Below are positions 21,201-30,500 of a DNA stretch of 64,000 bases, one piece after another. How positions within the stretch are numbered: position 1 is the first letter of the stretch; each line of letters starts with the position of its first letter. This DNA comes from Elephas maximus indicus (lineage: Eukaryota > Chordata > Mammalia > Proboscidea > Elephantidae), in contig NC_064830.1 of assembly GCF_024166365.1 (NCBI RefSeq), forward strand, positions 85,492,721-85,556,720. Direction: 5' to 3'. Position numbers and translations under genes: made by a program. A model generated the notes under the pieces. The model saw only the letters and a list, made by a program, of their open reading frames with translations. It searched no databases and was not told where the DNA came from.

Positions 21201-24200
21201 TCCTAAAAAGCCTTGGTGGCTAGAGCCAGTCAAGTGTCCCAGCCCAAATAGAGACAGACTCTCATTCTACAATGGTTAAGTGCTTGGCTGTGCAAGAGAA
21301 AGCCTTGGTGATCTGGCCCTGTAAAAATTACAGCCAAGAAAACCCTATGAGGCAGTTCGACTCTGTCATATGGGGTCACTATAAGTCAGGATCGAATTGA
21401 CACACTCAACAGCAACAATGTAACTTCATGAACCCTGGACCCTCAGATCCATTTCCCCCATGTCCCTCTTCCAGCCTGGCTGGAGCTGCCCATGCAAAGG
21501 CTTGAAGCAAGTTCTCACTATCATCATTGGGTCTTGCTACTTAAATTGTGGCCCAGGGAACTAGCAGTGTCAGCATTCTCCAGGAGCTGGTTAGAAATGC
21601 AGAATCTCAGGCTTTACCCCAGACCTACAGAATCAGAATCCGCATTTTAACATAATACTCTGGTGATTCGTGTCCAAGTTAAAGTTTGATAAGTATGGAT
21701 AGAGTGACAGCTCTCTGATGTTTGCTTGGGGGTCAGGAGATCTTCTCCAGGTTAACAATTTCGTGCCCCCTCCTTCCATTGACCAAGCTTAAGGTCTGAT
21801 CTCCAACCAGCCTTAACTCTTCAAAACACTGTCCTGGCTTCCCTTATTTCTCTCTCTCTCTTCCCGTTCCTTCCTCCCTCTTTCCTTCCCTCCCTCTGTC
21901 CTTCCTGCCTTCCTTCCCTTCCTTCTTTCCTTCCACCCTATCTCCCTCCCTCTCTTGCCTTTTTCCCTTAAGTCTCAGTTCAACCAAGGGCCTTTGCTCG
22001 GGGTGTGTGTGTGTTGTGTGTGTGTGTGTGTGTGTGTGTAGGGGAGTAGTGGGTGTGAATGGGGGAGCCCTGTCAGCCTAGCTGGGGTCTGGTCTATAGC
22101 TACAAAAGCTGCAGACTTTGGTCTTAAATCTCCTTTCACTGTCTTTTGCTGCCCGTCTCTCCGTGTCCTCATTTGAGACCCACAGCGTGTTTCCCTGTCT
22201 GTAGAATGGGGGGCCATACTTTCCTATTCTCTATGGAAGAGTGCCCAGACTCAAGCCCTGCCACTGGCAGACTTGTCAAACATGATGTGACAAGGGTAGA
22301 GCAGCAGCTAGCGTTCACTGAGCACAGCCCTTGGCTCAGTACTTTATATTTATCCTCTCATTCACTCTCCCAACAACTGCAATCCTCAGAGAGCACTCTG
22401 TATGTGCCAGACACTCCAAGGGCTTTCCATGTGAGCTAGGAGCTATTGCTATCAGCCCCAGTTTACAGGTGAGGAAACAGAGACACAAAGAAGTAAGTAA
22501 CTTGCCTAAGTTCAGACAAGTTGGTCAGCAGCAGAGCTGAGATTTGGTCCAGAGTCCAGATGCTTGTCTGCTCCCAGTCTTCTATGTCAAGGGGCTGTCT
22601 TAATCCCTGAGGCCTGTTTCCTGTGAAGCTGATTGAGCTGGAGCTTCTGGACTGTCCTTGCACAGCCCCTTTCAAGGCCCCGACAAAGTCCAGCAATGTG
22701 TTAACCTGGACATGTGTTTGTAGAGTTGCAAAAGTAAGATGCTTTTCTTTCTTTCCTGTGGGTTCATTCTTTTTTTTTTTTCCAATGCAACAATTTCTAC
22801 ATGTATAATTCAGTAGCATTGATTACATTGTGTTGTGCAACCAAATCCTTTTTGAAACTATTCCACCATCATTAACAAACTCAATGCAAAATAAGATATC
22901 TTCGTATTATTTTTCTCAGAGGGTCATCTGAGTTACGTAAGCTTCAGGCCCACAACACTTGGAGCCACTGCTAGGGTATTTCCAGTCTTCAGATGAGCAA
23001 AGTGAAGCTCACACAGAGTCACACAGTAAAAAATGGCAGAGCTGGAATGCGAACCCAGATCTGCCCGACTACACAGTGTGATTCATCTATGTTTGACCAT
23101 AACCCTCCACTGGTTCTCAAGGTGGGGGTAAGCATTTGGGCTCCTTCCCCTCAGCTCCAAGCAGTCTTTCTGCCGACATGTGAGGTGGGACTGCTTCTCT
23201 CCACAGGCGGTGAGTTCCGAGGACAGGTACTGGAACGCATCGGGAGCGGCCTTCGTGACAGTCCAGGAGCCAGGGCAGGTGTTGGGAGCAGTGGTAGTCG
23301 AGGTCGTCCTGACAATACTGCTGGCTCTGGTCGTATGCATTGGCGTCATCAACGAGAGGACCCATGATGCTCTGGCTCCCTTCTTTGTTGGCTTCTCCGT
23401 CATTGTGGCTGTCCTGGCTGGGTGAGCTCCACTTGGACTGTGGGAGGGCTCCATCAGACAGAAGACAGTGCCCAGACTTGGCCAAGTCTCTGTTCTGGAG
23501 GACACCAGGCCTGAAGAGCCTACCTGAGGGTCACACACTCAGTTGCCAATAGGGGCTGGGACGGAAATGCAAATGGGGGAAGTAGGCTGGCATTGAGCAA
23601 CAATAGGGAGTGCTGATGACTGTAGTATCTAAGGAGGCCACCACTGCTCTGCTGTAGTAAATTGTTGCTGGGTAGGAGTGTGGTCCTGGAGTGACTCTTC
23701 TTCCAATTCCATTCAAGGAAAGACAGAAATATAGATATTTCTGTGAAATTTTCTAGTTTTTGATGTGTTCATTCAGCTGGTGGGCAGTCTGGCTTTAGCC
23801 CCTGGCTTACAAAGAGCATGCATACCCCTTGTCTCACTGATTTTTCAGCCTTTCAGCAGGCATGGGAGAGGGTTAAGGAGGCAAGGGGCTATCTTTCCAT
23901 TTTATCCATGATGAAACTGAGGCTCAGACAAGATAGAAGTGGCATATTTAAGGTCATTGGGCAGTGGAAAATTAAGTGACAGATCTAGGCTCAGACAAGA
24001 TAGAAGTGGCATATTTAAGGTCATTGGGCAGTGGAAAATTAAGTGACAGATCTAGAACAAGAGGGGGTGGGGGAGCCCCTTTCCGATGGCCAACTCCTTT
24101 CTTTGAGCACAGAATCAAGTCTAGCCTTTCTCCTGGGCCAGACCTACCGTCATCTTTTGGGAGGTGGAGTCTAGGGAGGGCTGGGGAAGGTGTGTATAAA

Positions 24201-26605
24201 GCTGTAGCAATGCTTTGCTGCCGTCTAGTGGCATTTGGGGAGCCCTGGTGGTGCGGTGGTTAAGAGCTTGGCTGCTAGCCCAAAGGTCTGCAGTTGGAAT
24301 CCGCCAGCTGCTCCTTGGAAACCCTATGGGGCAGTTCTACTCTGTCCTATAGGGCTGCTATGAGTCAGAATTAACTGGATGGCAAAGTGCTTTTTTTTTT
24401 TTTTCAGTGGCATTTGGTTCACTGACAAACCTATTGAATCATACACTTATGACTTTGGCTACTGGGCATGGACGGGGTGGGGTAAAGTCTGCGGGACCTC
24501 AGCTTGAGAGTGGGGAAAGAATGTAGACACCAGTACTAGCAAGGTGAACCTGAGGAAGAATCCCCCTATAGCAGACCCTGAGCCCCAAGCTTGTGGCACA
24601 AGAAGGCCTCAGTCTGGCTCAGCCAGATTATAGTTAACAAACAGTTACTGCATGTGAATTATATGCGGGGCATGAGGCTCTACATGCATTTTCTCATTCT
24701 CTCCTGACAACAGCCTATGAGATAGGTACTTTCAGCTCAGTTTTACCAGTGAGGAGACCGAAGTACATGGAAGTTAAACACAGGTCACAAAGCTAGAAAT
24801 AACTGAGCAAGGTTTTGAACCTAGGTCAGTGTGACTCCAGAATTCACAAAGTTGACTTTTCTTTACAGACTTTGGAGAGGACCTAGTTCTATCTTCTCTT
24901 CCTGTCATCACCAAAATGCTGGTCATTTTGCTAGAAGGATGTGTGGGGAGTGGCAAGCTGTACGCTCTCGAGGAGGGGTCAAACTTTTCACTTCCTAGTG
25001 TTAATAACCTCTTTATGTTTTCTTTGGGATACACCCTGGAGCCTATGATACAGTAGCTTAGAACAGTTTCTGGATGGCTTGACCCAGGCCTAGTTGAGGA
25101 AATGAACTTGAGATGAGTTCAGGCCTGGCTAAGACCTTACTTGACCAGTGTGGCTGGGTGTTTACAGGGGTGCTGTGTCTGGAGCCTGCATGAACCCTGC
25201 TCGTGCCTTTGGACCTGCTGTGATGACCAACCACTGGGACTTCCACTGGATCTACTGGCTGGGCCCACTCCTGGGCAGCCTGTTCGTAGGAGTACTCGTC
25301 AGGTAGGGGCATGACAGCTAAGAGAGCCCAGGGCTAAAGGGTTGGGCTCTCACTCTTATTGGAGAAAGGAAGAGGGAGCCTAATGCAGAGGCAAAGATAT
25401 AGCTCTCTCTTGGACCTTTGGTTGCAAGTGACAGAAATCCATCTCAAGACAGCTTAAATCATGAAGTAGAATTAGTTGGTTCCCATAATTGAAGGGTTTG
25501 CAGGTAGCACTGGCTTCATGGAGGAGCTCAAACAATGTCCTCAGGCCTTGGTTTTTCTCTGGGGCTCTACTTTCCTCTGTGTGGGCTTCATGTGTAAACA
25601 AACTCTCTAATAGAGGCCAAGATGTTCACCAGCCACTCTAGGCTTACCTCATAGCAGTTTAGCAACTCCAGAGAAAATAGAACAGTTTCCTTTGTTCTGT
25701 TTCTGAGTCTGATGTTCACTGGTTTGGACTGGCCCCGCTTGGGTCCTGTGTCCATTTCCGAATTGATCACTGTGGCTATGGGGGTAAGACACTCTTATTG
25801 GCTAGGTCTGGAGCATGAGCCTACTGGGGTGTTACCTGAACAACTGTTCGGAGAGTGGAGAAGAGGAGTTCCCCACAGAAGTGTTATACAACTCCAGGGG
25901 TTCCCATTTGCATGAGAAAACTGTGTGAATGGTGCCCCAAGACCATGCATATCAGGGGGTGCCATTCATATAAGATACAGTGTAAGTAGTGCTCCCAGGT
26001 TTGTGCAACAGGTCATCAGGATAAAATTACCAGAGGGATAAGTGAAATCCATGTAGAAAAAAGTCACAAAGGCCCCCTTCATCCTGCTTGACTGCTCACT
26101 CTTGGCTCTCTTCTTTGGGCCTGAAGGACCCTCAGGGTCCTGTTGTCTCTGCTCCAGGTAGTCCAGAGATTAGCATCTGGATTTGGTACGAATTGGGCTT
26201 GTCTCCCACCGTCTGGGCGAGGGCAGGCACTGGGCTGGGCTGATCTAGACTGCTTGTACCATTACCCAGCTACCGTCCCATAAGCCTTCACAACCTAATC
26301 TGTGGCTTCATGGAAAGCATCTCTAATAATCTTCCATCTGTTGCTTTCAGGATGGCAGAGAGTAGCATCTTCTGGAAAAGAATGGGAAACTAAACAGAAA
26401 ACACTTTCTCTCTCTCCCTAAGGGGATCTGACTCTTGAGGTTGGAAAGGCTCAGGAAGGCATCTCTCTGAGAAATTCTGGGCTTGAAGATATTTGATGGA
26501 GGGCTGGGTCTCTCTACCAGTGTCTCAGACAACTTACTGGACTGTCTTTCTTATAGACTCTTCAGTGGTAATGGGAAAAACAGCCCTATCCAAAAGGGCA
26601 GGTGA
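18200..26605 (+). CDS. AQP8: Aquaporin-8, complete six-exon coding region
   Basis: Membrane channel of the aquaporin family; AQP8 passes water, and in other mammals ammonia and hydrogen peroxide, in gut, liver, pancreas and inner mitochondrial membrane (family knowledge). Coding exons are 18200-18211, 18351-18604, 20566-20692, 23207-23421, 25168-25302 and 26557-26605; all junctions are GT-AG and phases agree, giving 792 bases and 263 residues (human 261). Seen: NPA box 1 at residues 94-96, NPA box 2 at 212-214 followed by Arg215, a Cys two residues before NPA 2 (Cys210), and an N-X-S sequon at Asn61 in loop A. The start was chosen because MSGE matches the known AQP8 N terminus. Oddities: Gln74 replaces the filter His; the C terminus after Arg248 is diverged from GDGKTRLILKAR-like relatives; an in-frame upstream ATG exists at 18095. 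No frameshift or internal stop seen. Confidence 0.95.
18351..18604 (+). CDS. AQP8: AQP8 coding exon 2 (N-terminal tail, helices 1 and 2)
   Basis: Residues 5-88 plus two bases of Ser89. It follows a pyrimidine-rich CTGCAG acceptor and ends before GTGAGA. It encodes the hydrophilic N tail, helix 1 (around [19 protein letters not shown]), loop A with the Asn61 sequon, and helix 2 (around [15 protein letters not shown]). The N tail is two residues longer than human. Confidence 0.95.
18605..20565 (+). other. AQP8: AQP8 intron 2
   Basis: Holds MIRs at about 18690-18840 (+), 18860-19095 (-) and 19640-19770, and an A-run at 19940. No additional exon recognised. Confidence 0.6.
20566..20692 (+). CDS. 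AQP8: AQP8 coding exon 3 (first NPA box)
   Basis: Completes Ser89 and encodes residues 90-131, including [10 protein letters not shown] (NPA box 1, half-helix B) and helix 3. Acceptor TTCTAG, donor GTGGGT. Confidence 0.96.
21270..21420 (+). mobile_element. AfroSINE
   Basis: ATGGTTAAGTGCTTGGCTGT head, GAAAACCCTATGAGGCAGTT, and TATGGGGTCACTATAAGTCA tail. Confidence 0.8.
21555..21690. repeat. MER5-like hAT fragment
   Basis: CAGGAGCTGGTTAGAAATGC, TTTACCCCAGACCTACAGAA, typical of old hAT-Charlie repeats. Confidence 0.6.
21840..22040. repeat. Pyrimidine tract and (GT)n microsatellite
   Basis: CTTCC-rich run at 21840-21965 and GT repeats at 22001-22040; likely length-variable. Confidence 0.9.
23207..23421 (+). 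CDS. AQP8: AQP8 coding exon 4 (helices 4 and 5)
   Basis: Residues 132-202 plus two bases of Gly203. Acceptor CCACAG, donor GTGAGC. Carries the [13 protein letters not shown] segment typical of AQP8, helix 4, loop D and helix 5. The helix-5 filter position (12 residues before the second NPA Asn) is Val200; human has Ile. Confidence 0.95.
23921..24054. repeat. Perfect 67-base tandem duplication
   Basis: Two identical adjacent copies beginning GGCTCAGACAAGATAGAAGT and ending AAGTGACAGATCTA. No mismatch seen. Confidence 0.93.
24238..24405 (+). mobile_element. AfroSINE, young-looking
   Basis: GGAGCCCTGGTGGTGCGGTG head to TATGAGTCAGAATTAACTGG and a T-run; little decay. Confidence 0.9.
25168..25302 (+). 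CDS. AQP8: AQP8 coding exon 5 (second NPA box, helix 6)
   Basis: Completes Gly203 and runs to two bases of Arg248. Contains [15 protein letters not shown] (NPA box 2, filter Arg215, Cys210) and [14 protein letters not shown] of helix 6. Acceptor TTACAG, donor GTAGGG. Confidence 0.95.
25303..26556 (+). other. AQP8: AQP8 intron 5
   Basis: Mostly unique sequence without recognised repeats apart from scattered old fragments. Contains the alternative acceptor at about 26350. Confidence 0.5.
26557..26605 (+). CDS. AQP8: AQP8 coding exon 6 (C-terminal tail, stop)
   Basis: After acceptor CTTATAG, completes Arg248 and encodes 15 residues, [15 protein letters not shown], then TGA at 26603-26605. Spacing and the G-x-GK and K-x-R-stop positions match the human tail. 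A competing acceptor at about 26350 would give an unrelated 13-residue tail and is judged less likely. Confidence 0.82.
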
Positions 26606-27085
26606 AGCTGAGATGGTGGAGTTCCTGCTGCCCCAGGTGCCCTCAGGTGACCAGTCCTGGACTGTAGACAGGGCAGCTTCTGCACTACCTGCTAAGGCAG
26701 AGCCTAGAGGAGCAACTAACCTGCCTCTCCTGACTGGACCTGACTGCTTGAATAGACGGACTGCTGCTAAGTCTCAAGGATACTCTAGGTTCTTTGAATT
26801 CCTCTGTGTTCAACAGAGACTTCGGCCTGGGGAACGTGCTGTCGGCACTGCCCAGAGGAAGGTGGAAAATAGGTCAACAGAAGAATTTTTCTTTACAGGG
26901 AAGGTTCCAGGATCAGAAACACAGTTGGAAGAGGTGGCTGTTTATGTACCTCAGCACATTCCTCTTACCCCTTTCTTCTCTCTTGTTCTTAATTCCTCTG
27001 TACAGAGGGCCTCCTGTGGCCTGAGCACTTCCTTGTTTCCTGATCTGCCAACCTAGCTTTGCAATAAATAGTCCAGTATTTCTCC
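26606..27085 (+). other. AQP8: AQP8 3' untranslated region
   Basis: Continues from the TGA to an AATAAA at 27063-27068. A long open frame across it (26493-27056) is out of frame with AQP8 and has no family resemblance. The end point, about 15-20 bases after AATAAA, is inferred. Confidence 0.7.
27063..27068 (+). terminator. AQP8: AQP8 polyadenylation signal AATAAA
   Basis: Canonical AATAAA about 460 bases after the stop codon and the only good candidate close to the last exon. Confidence 0.65.
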
Positions 27086-27159
27086 CATATGCCCATTGGC
27101 TTTCATTTCAGAAATGGACACTGCTGGAGAGGAAGCAAAAGTCCAGGACTGGGCCTTGG

Positions 27160-27400
27160 CTGTCCAGAGTCTAGTTAAGCTTAGAGCCCAGCCTAGAGTC
27201 CAGTGCCCAAAGTAGGTACTCAGAGTGCAGTGCAGTCTAGAGTCCATCTACCACTCAGTCAGACCCATCTTACAGCCCAACCTGGAGCTCAGAGTCCAGT
27301 TTAGAGTCCGGTTGTGATCTCAGAGTCATTTCCAGATCACAGATCTCAGGACCCTTCTCAATGCCCAACCCAGAGTCCAGTGGCCAGTTTAGTGGCCAGG
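27160..27400. repeat. Irregular AGAGTCCAG repeat cluster
   Basis: About ten copies of AGAGTC/AGAGTCCAG at uneven spacing, just past the AQP8 poly(A) site. Degenerate minisatellite-like. Confidence 0.6.
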
Positions 27401-27699
27401 ACTATCTAGAACATGGATCAGCCCATTCCTATCCAGCCAAACACCACACTCAAGCTGGGGATATGTGGGTATGGGGGTGGGGCAGAGCTGCAAGGATTTC
27501 CCAAGGAGGTAGACTTCTGAGAAAGGGGCATGATTATAGGCCTGGAGTGACAGTGGCATGTGGATGGAAGATGTGAGTGTAGGATGAAAAGACACATTCT
27601 AAACCTTGCACCCTACAAGTAGAGTGTGTATCGTCTCTGTGAGAATCTATATGTCATTTACGGAAGATGATTGTTATAATACCGTAAAGAAAGCAAACA

Positions 27700-27855
27700 A
27701 ACAAACCTGTTGCCGTCGAGTCAATTCCGACTCATAGCAATCCTACAGGACCGAGCAGAATTGCCCCACAGGGTTTCCAAAGAGCAGCTGGTGGATTTGA
27801 ACTGCCAACCTTTTGGTTAGCAGCCGATCCCTTAACCACTGTGCCACCAGTGCTC
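27700..27855 (-). mobile_element. AfroSINE
   Basis: CAAACAAACCTGTTGCCGTC tail, ATTCCGACTCATAGCAATCC, to AACCACTGTGCCACCAGTGC. Confidence 0.9.
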
Positions 27856-28224
27856 TGACCATAAAGGAGTATTAGGGAAAAATAATTTTCAACAACAAAC
27901 AAAAAACTCACATACTTCTATAAGATGACTGAAATGCTCACCTGAGTAAAAATGAAGAAAATGCCGTTTGGAGAAAATAAAAAATACAGTTAAGAGACTG
28001 CCCATTGAGGAAATGGACATACTGTATACTCAAACATCTGAAACATTCTGGGAGAAACAGAGTAACAAATAAGAATAACAACAACAATAAATCTAAAGAA
28101 AGAAAAAGGAGGAAATAATATGACAAAATCAGAAACAACCAAATTAGAGCACTCACAATGAAAAAATGTTAAAAATTACCATCGCTTTTGGCGAAATAAA
28201 GAAAGAAATAAATCTTTGAAAAAA

Positions 28225-28375
28225 CTAGTTTGAACCCACCCACAGGTACCTCAGAAAACAGGCCTGGCGATCTTCTAAAAGATCACAGCCTTGAAAACTA
28301 CGGAGCACAGCTCTACTCTGCACACTTGGGGTCGCCATAAGTTGGAACTGACTCGATGGCAAGTAACAACACACA
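28225..28375 (+). mobile_element. AfroSINE, head lost
   Basis: AGTTTGAACCCACCCACAGG to GGTCGCCATAAGTTGGAACT, ACTCGATGGCAAGTAACAAC. Confidence 0.82.
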
Positions 28376-28427
28376 CATATAACATTTACCGTGTGTCTAA
28401 TATATATATATATATTACTATATGTGT

Positions 28428-28640
28428 GAGGAGCCTTGGCGACACAGTGGTTAAAGGGCTTGGCTGCTAACCAAAAGGTCAGTGGATTGAACCAACAGTT
28501 GCTCCGCAGGAGAATGACATGGCAGTCTGCTTCTGTGAATATTTACAGCCTTGGAAACCCGATGGGGCAGTTCTGCTCTGTCCGATAAGGTTGCTACGAG
28601 TCAGAATCAATTTGATGGCAGTGGGTTTGGTTTGGTTTGG
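28428..28640 (+). mobile_element. AfroSINE
   Basis: GGAGCCTTGGCGACACAGTG head, TGGAAACCCGATGGGGCAGT, to GGTTTGGTTTGG tail. Confidence 0.87.
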
Positions 28641-28684
28641 GGAATATACATGTGTGTATATAAAAATACGTACACACACGCATA

Positions 28685-29333
28685 CAGGTAGTCCCTGACT
28701 TACAACATCTCTGTCCTAAGTCATTTCTGATGTAACTCCGATACCTTTTTTTTGTTTCCATTGTTACTGCCTTTTAAAAAAAAATTATTGTGCTTTCAGT
28801 GAAAGTTTACAAATCAAGTCAGTCTCTCATACAAAAACTTATACACACTTTGCCATGTACTCCTAGCTGCTCTCCCTTTAATGAGACAGCACACTCCTCC
28901 TCTCCACCCTGTATTCCCTGTGACCATTCAACCAGCTTCTGTCCCCCTCTACCTTCTCATCTCGCCTCCAGACAGGAGTTGCCCACATAGTCGCATGTGT
29001 CTACTTGAGCCAAGACGCTCACTCCTCACCAGTATCATTTTCTGTTTTATAGTCCAGTCCAATCCCTGTCTGAAGGCTTGGCTTTGGGAATGGTTCCAGT
29101 CTTGGGCTATCAAAGGGTCTGGAGTGTTATTGCCTTTATCTTTATAAATCTGATCATTGAACATCTGGAAGTGAACATGTTAGAATGATACATCAGCAAA
29201 TTACGAGTTGCAATATTGTAGGTAGCACATATTACTGACAATAAGATGTATTAAAAAAAAAAAAAAACCAAAACTGATGGTCTTAAGTGCAGTTTGTTCT
29301 AACTTGAATCCGTTGTAAGTCAGGGACTATCTG
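28685..29333. mobile_element. Tigger-like DNA transposon, interrupted
   Basis: Terminal inverted repeats CAGGTAGTCCCTGACTTACA and TGTAAGTCAGGGACTATCTG flank it, with TA just outside the left end. The middle is replaced by the L1 3'-UTR retroposon. Confidence 0.65.
28776..29125 (-). mobile_element. L1 3'-UTR retroposon, 5' truncated
   Basis: A/T run then TTATTGTGCTTTCAGTGAA to ATCAAAGGGTCTGGAGT. Flanks TTACTGCCTTT and TTATTGCCTTT form a probable target-site duplication. Confidence 0.8.
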
Positions 29334-29367
29334 TCTGTGTGTGTGTTGATAGATACATAGATATAAT

Positions 29368-29570
29368 TGTTGTTCTGTGCTGTGGGGTTGATTTCAGCTC
29401 ATAGCGACTTTATAGGACAGTGCAGAACTGCTCCGTAAGGTTTCCTAGGCTGTAAATCTTTACAGGAGCAGATTGTCAGGTCTTTTCTCCCACGGAATGG
29501 CTGGTGGGTTCGAACTGCCAACCCTTCAGTTAGCAACTGAGTGTTTAACCATTGTGACCACCAGGGCTCT
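29368..29570 (-). mobile_element. AfroSINE
   Basis: GGGGTTGATTTCAGCTCATA tail to AACCATTGTGACCACCAGGG. Confidence 0.83.
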
Positions 29571-29598
29571 CTCTCTCTCTCCACACACACACACATAC

Positions 29599-29635
<37 letters not shown>

Positions 29636-29636
29636 A
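29570..29636. repeat. Compound microsatellite (CT)n(CA)n(CATA)n(TA)n
   Basis: Consecutive CT, CA, CATA and TA runs between two AfroSINEs. Confidence 0.93.
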
Positions 29637-29800
29637 ACCAAACCCAGTGCCATCAAGTCAATTCCGACTTATAGCGACCCTATAGGACAGATTAGAACTG
29701 CCCCATAGAGTCTCCAAGGAGCATCTGGAGGATTCCAACTGCCGACCCTTTGGTTAGCAGCCATAGAGCTTAACCACTACACCACCAGGGTTCCCGTGTA
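29637..29800 (-). mobile_element. AfroSINE
   Basis: CAGTGCCATCAAGTCAATTC tail to CCACTACACCACCAGGGTTC. Confidence 0.9.
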
Positions 29801-29849
29801 TAACATATATATAGTATTTACGTATAATATTGATAGATACCATTTATCG

Positions 29850-30500
29850 AGTATTCACTATGTGATGTGCCAGGCACTGTACTGAATGCTTTACACGCAT
29901 TCCCTTATTTAATTCTCACAACAATCTGATAAGGCAGTGCAGTGAGTTGAAGAGTGTTCCTTCAAAATTCATGTCCACTCAAACCTCAGAATCTGACCTT
30001 ATTTTGAAATAAGTTTTTTTTTTTGTAATAGGGTTTTTGAAGATGTAAATAAGGTAAATATTGAGATCAGATCATAGTGGGCTGGGCCCTAAATCCAATG
30101 AGACTGTCCCTTTAAGAGACAAGAAAGGCTATCACCCAGACACAGAGAAGAAAGGCATGCAAAGATGGAGGCAGATATTGGAGTTAAACAGACACAAGTC
30201 AAAGAATGCTGGGAGCCACCAGAAGCTGGAAGAGGCAAAGGACTTACCCACTGAGACTTCAGAGGTACCACGGCTCTGCCGACACCCTGATTTCAGACTT
30301 CTGGTCCCAGTAGTGTAAGATAATAAGTTTTAAGCCACCAAGTTTGTGGCAATTTGTTACAGCAGCCCTAGAAACTACAGGTAGGTGCTTTTATTACTCT
30401 CATTTCCAGAGGAGCAAATGGAGATCCCAAGAGATGCAGTTACCCAAAGTCACAGAGCTAGTAAATTCATGGAGACAATATTCAAGATCACGTATGCTGG
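29850..30500 (-). repeat. MIR split by an LTR-like element
   Basis: MIR text at 29850-29940 (GTGCCAGGCACTGTACTGAA) resumes at 30382 (TAGGTGCTTTTATTACTCTC). Confidence 0.6.
29942..30381 (+). mobile_element. Old MaLR/ERVL-type LTR
   Basis: TTCAAAATTCATGTCCACTC, CTGGGCCCTAAATCCAATGA, GACTTCTGGTCCCAG and GCCACCAAGTTTGTGGCAAT, then CAGCAGCCCTAGAAACTACA: the layout of a mammalian LTR. No internal viral genes present. Confidence 0.6.

Larger units (their letters stand above)
20693..23206 (+). other. AQP8: AQP8 intron 3
   Basis: Holds an AfroSINE (about 21270-21420, +), an old hAT fragment (21555-21690), a CCTT-rich tract (21840-21965), a GT dinucleotide run (22001-22040), MIRs (22315-22600 and 22980-23085) and an L1 3' fragment (22765-22890). 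Confidence 0.6.
23422..25167 (+). other. AQP8: AQP8 intron 4
   Basis: Holds a 67-base tandem duplication (23921-24054), an AfroSINE (24238-24405) and a MIR (24645-24850). No extra exon seen. Confidence 0.6.

Noticed and set aside
23921-24054. Direct repeats as a CRISPR-like array
   Set aside because: Only two abutting copies without spacers, in a mammalian intron.
24238-24310. tRNA-like heads of SINEs as tRNA genes
   Set aside because: They carry box-like motifs but cannot fold as an intact tRNA by eye and are followed by SINE bodies; they are SINE promoters.
26493-27056. 187-residue open frame on the + strand
   Set aside because: It runs through AQP8 exon 6 and 3' UTR in a frame other than that of AQP8, and shows no domain or family likeness.
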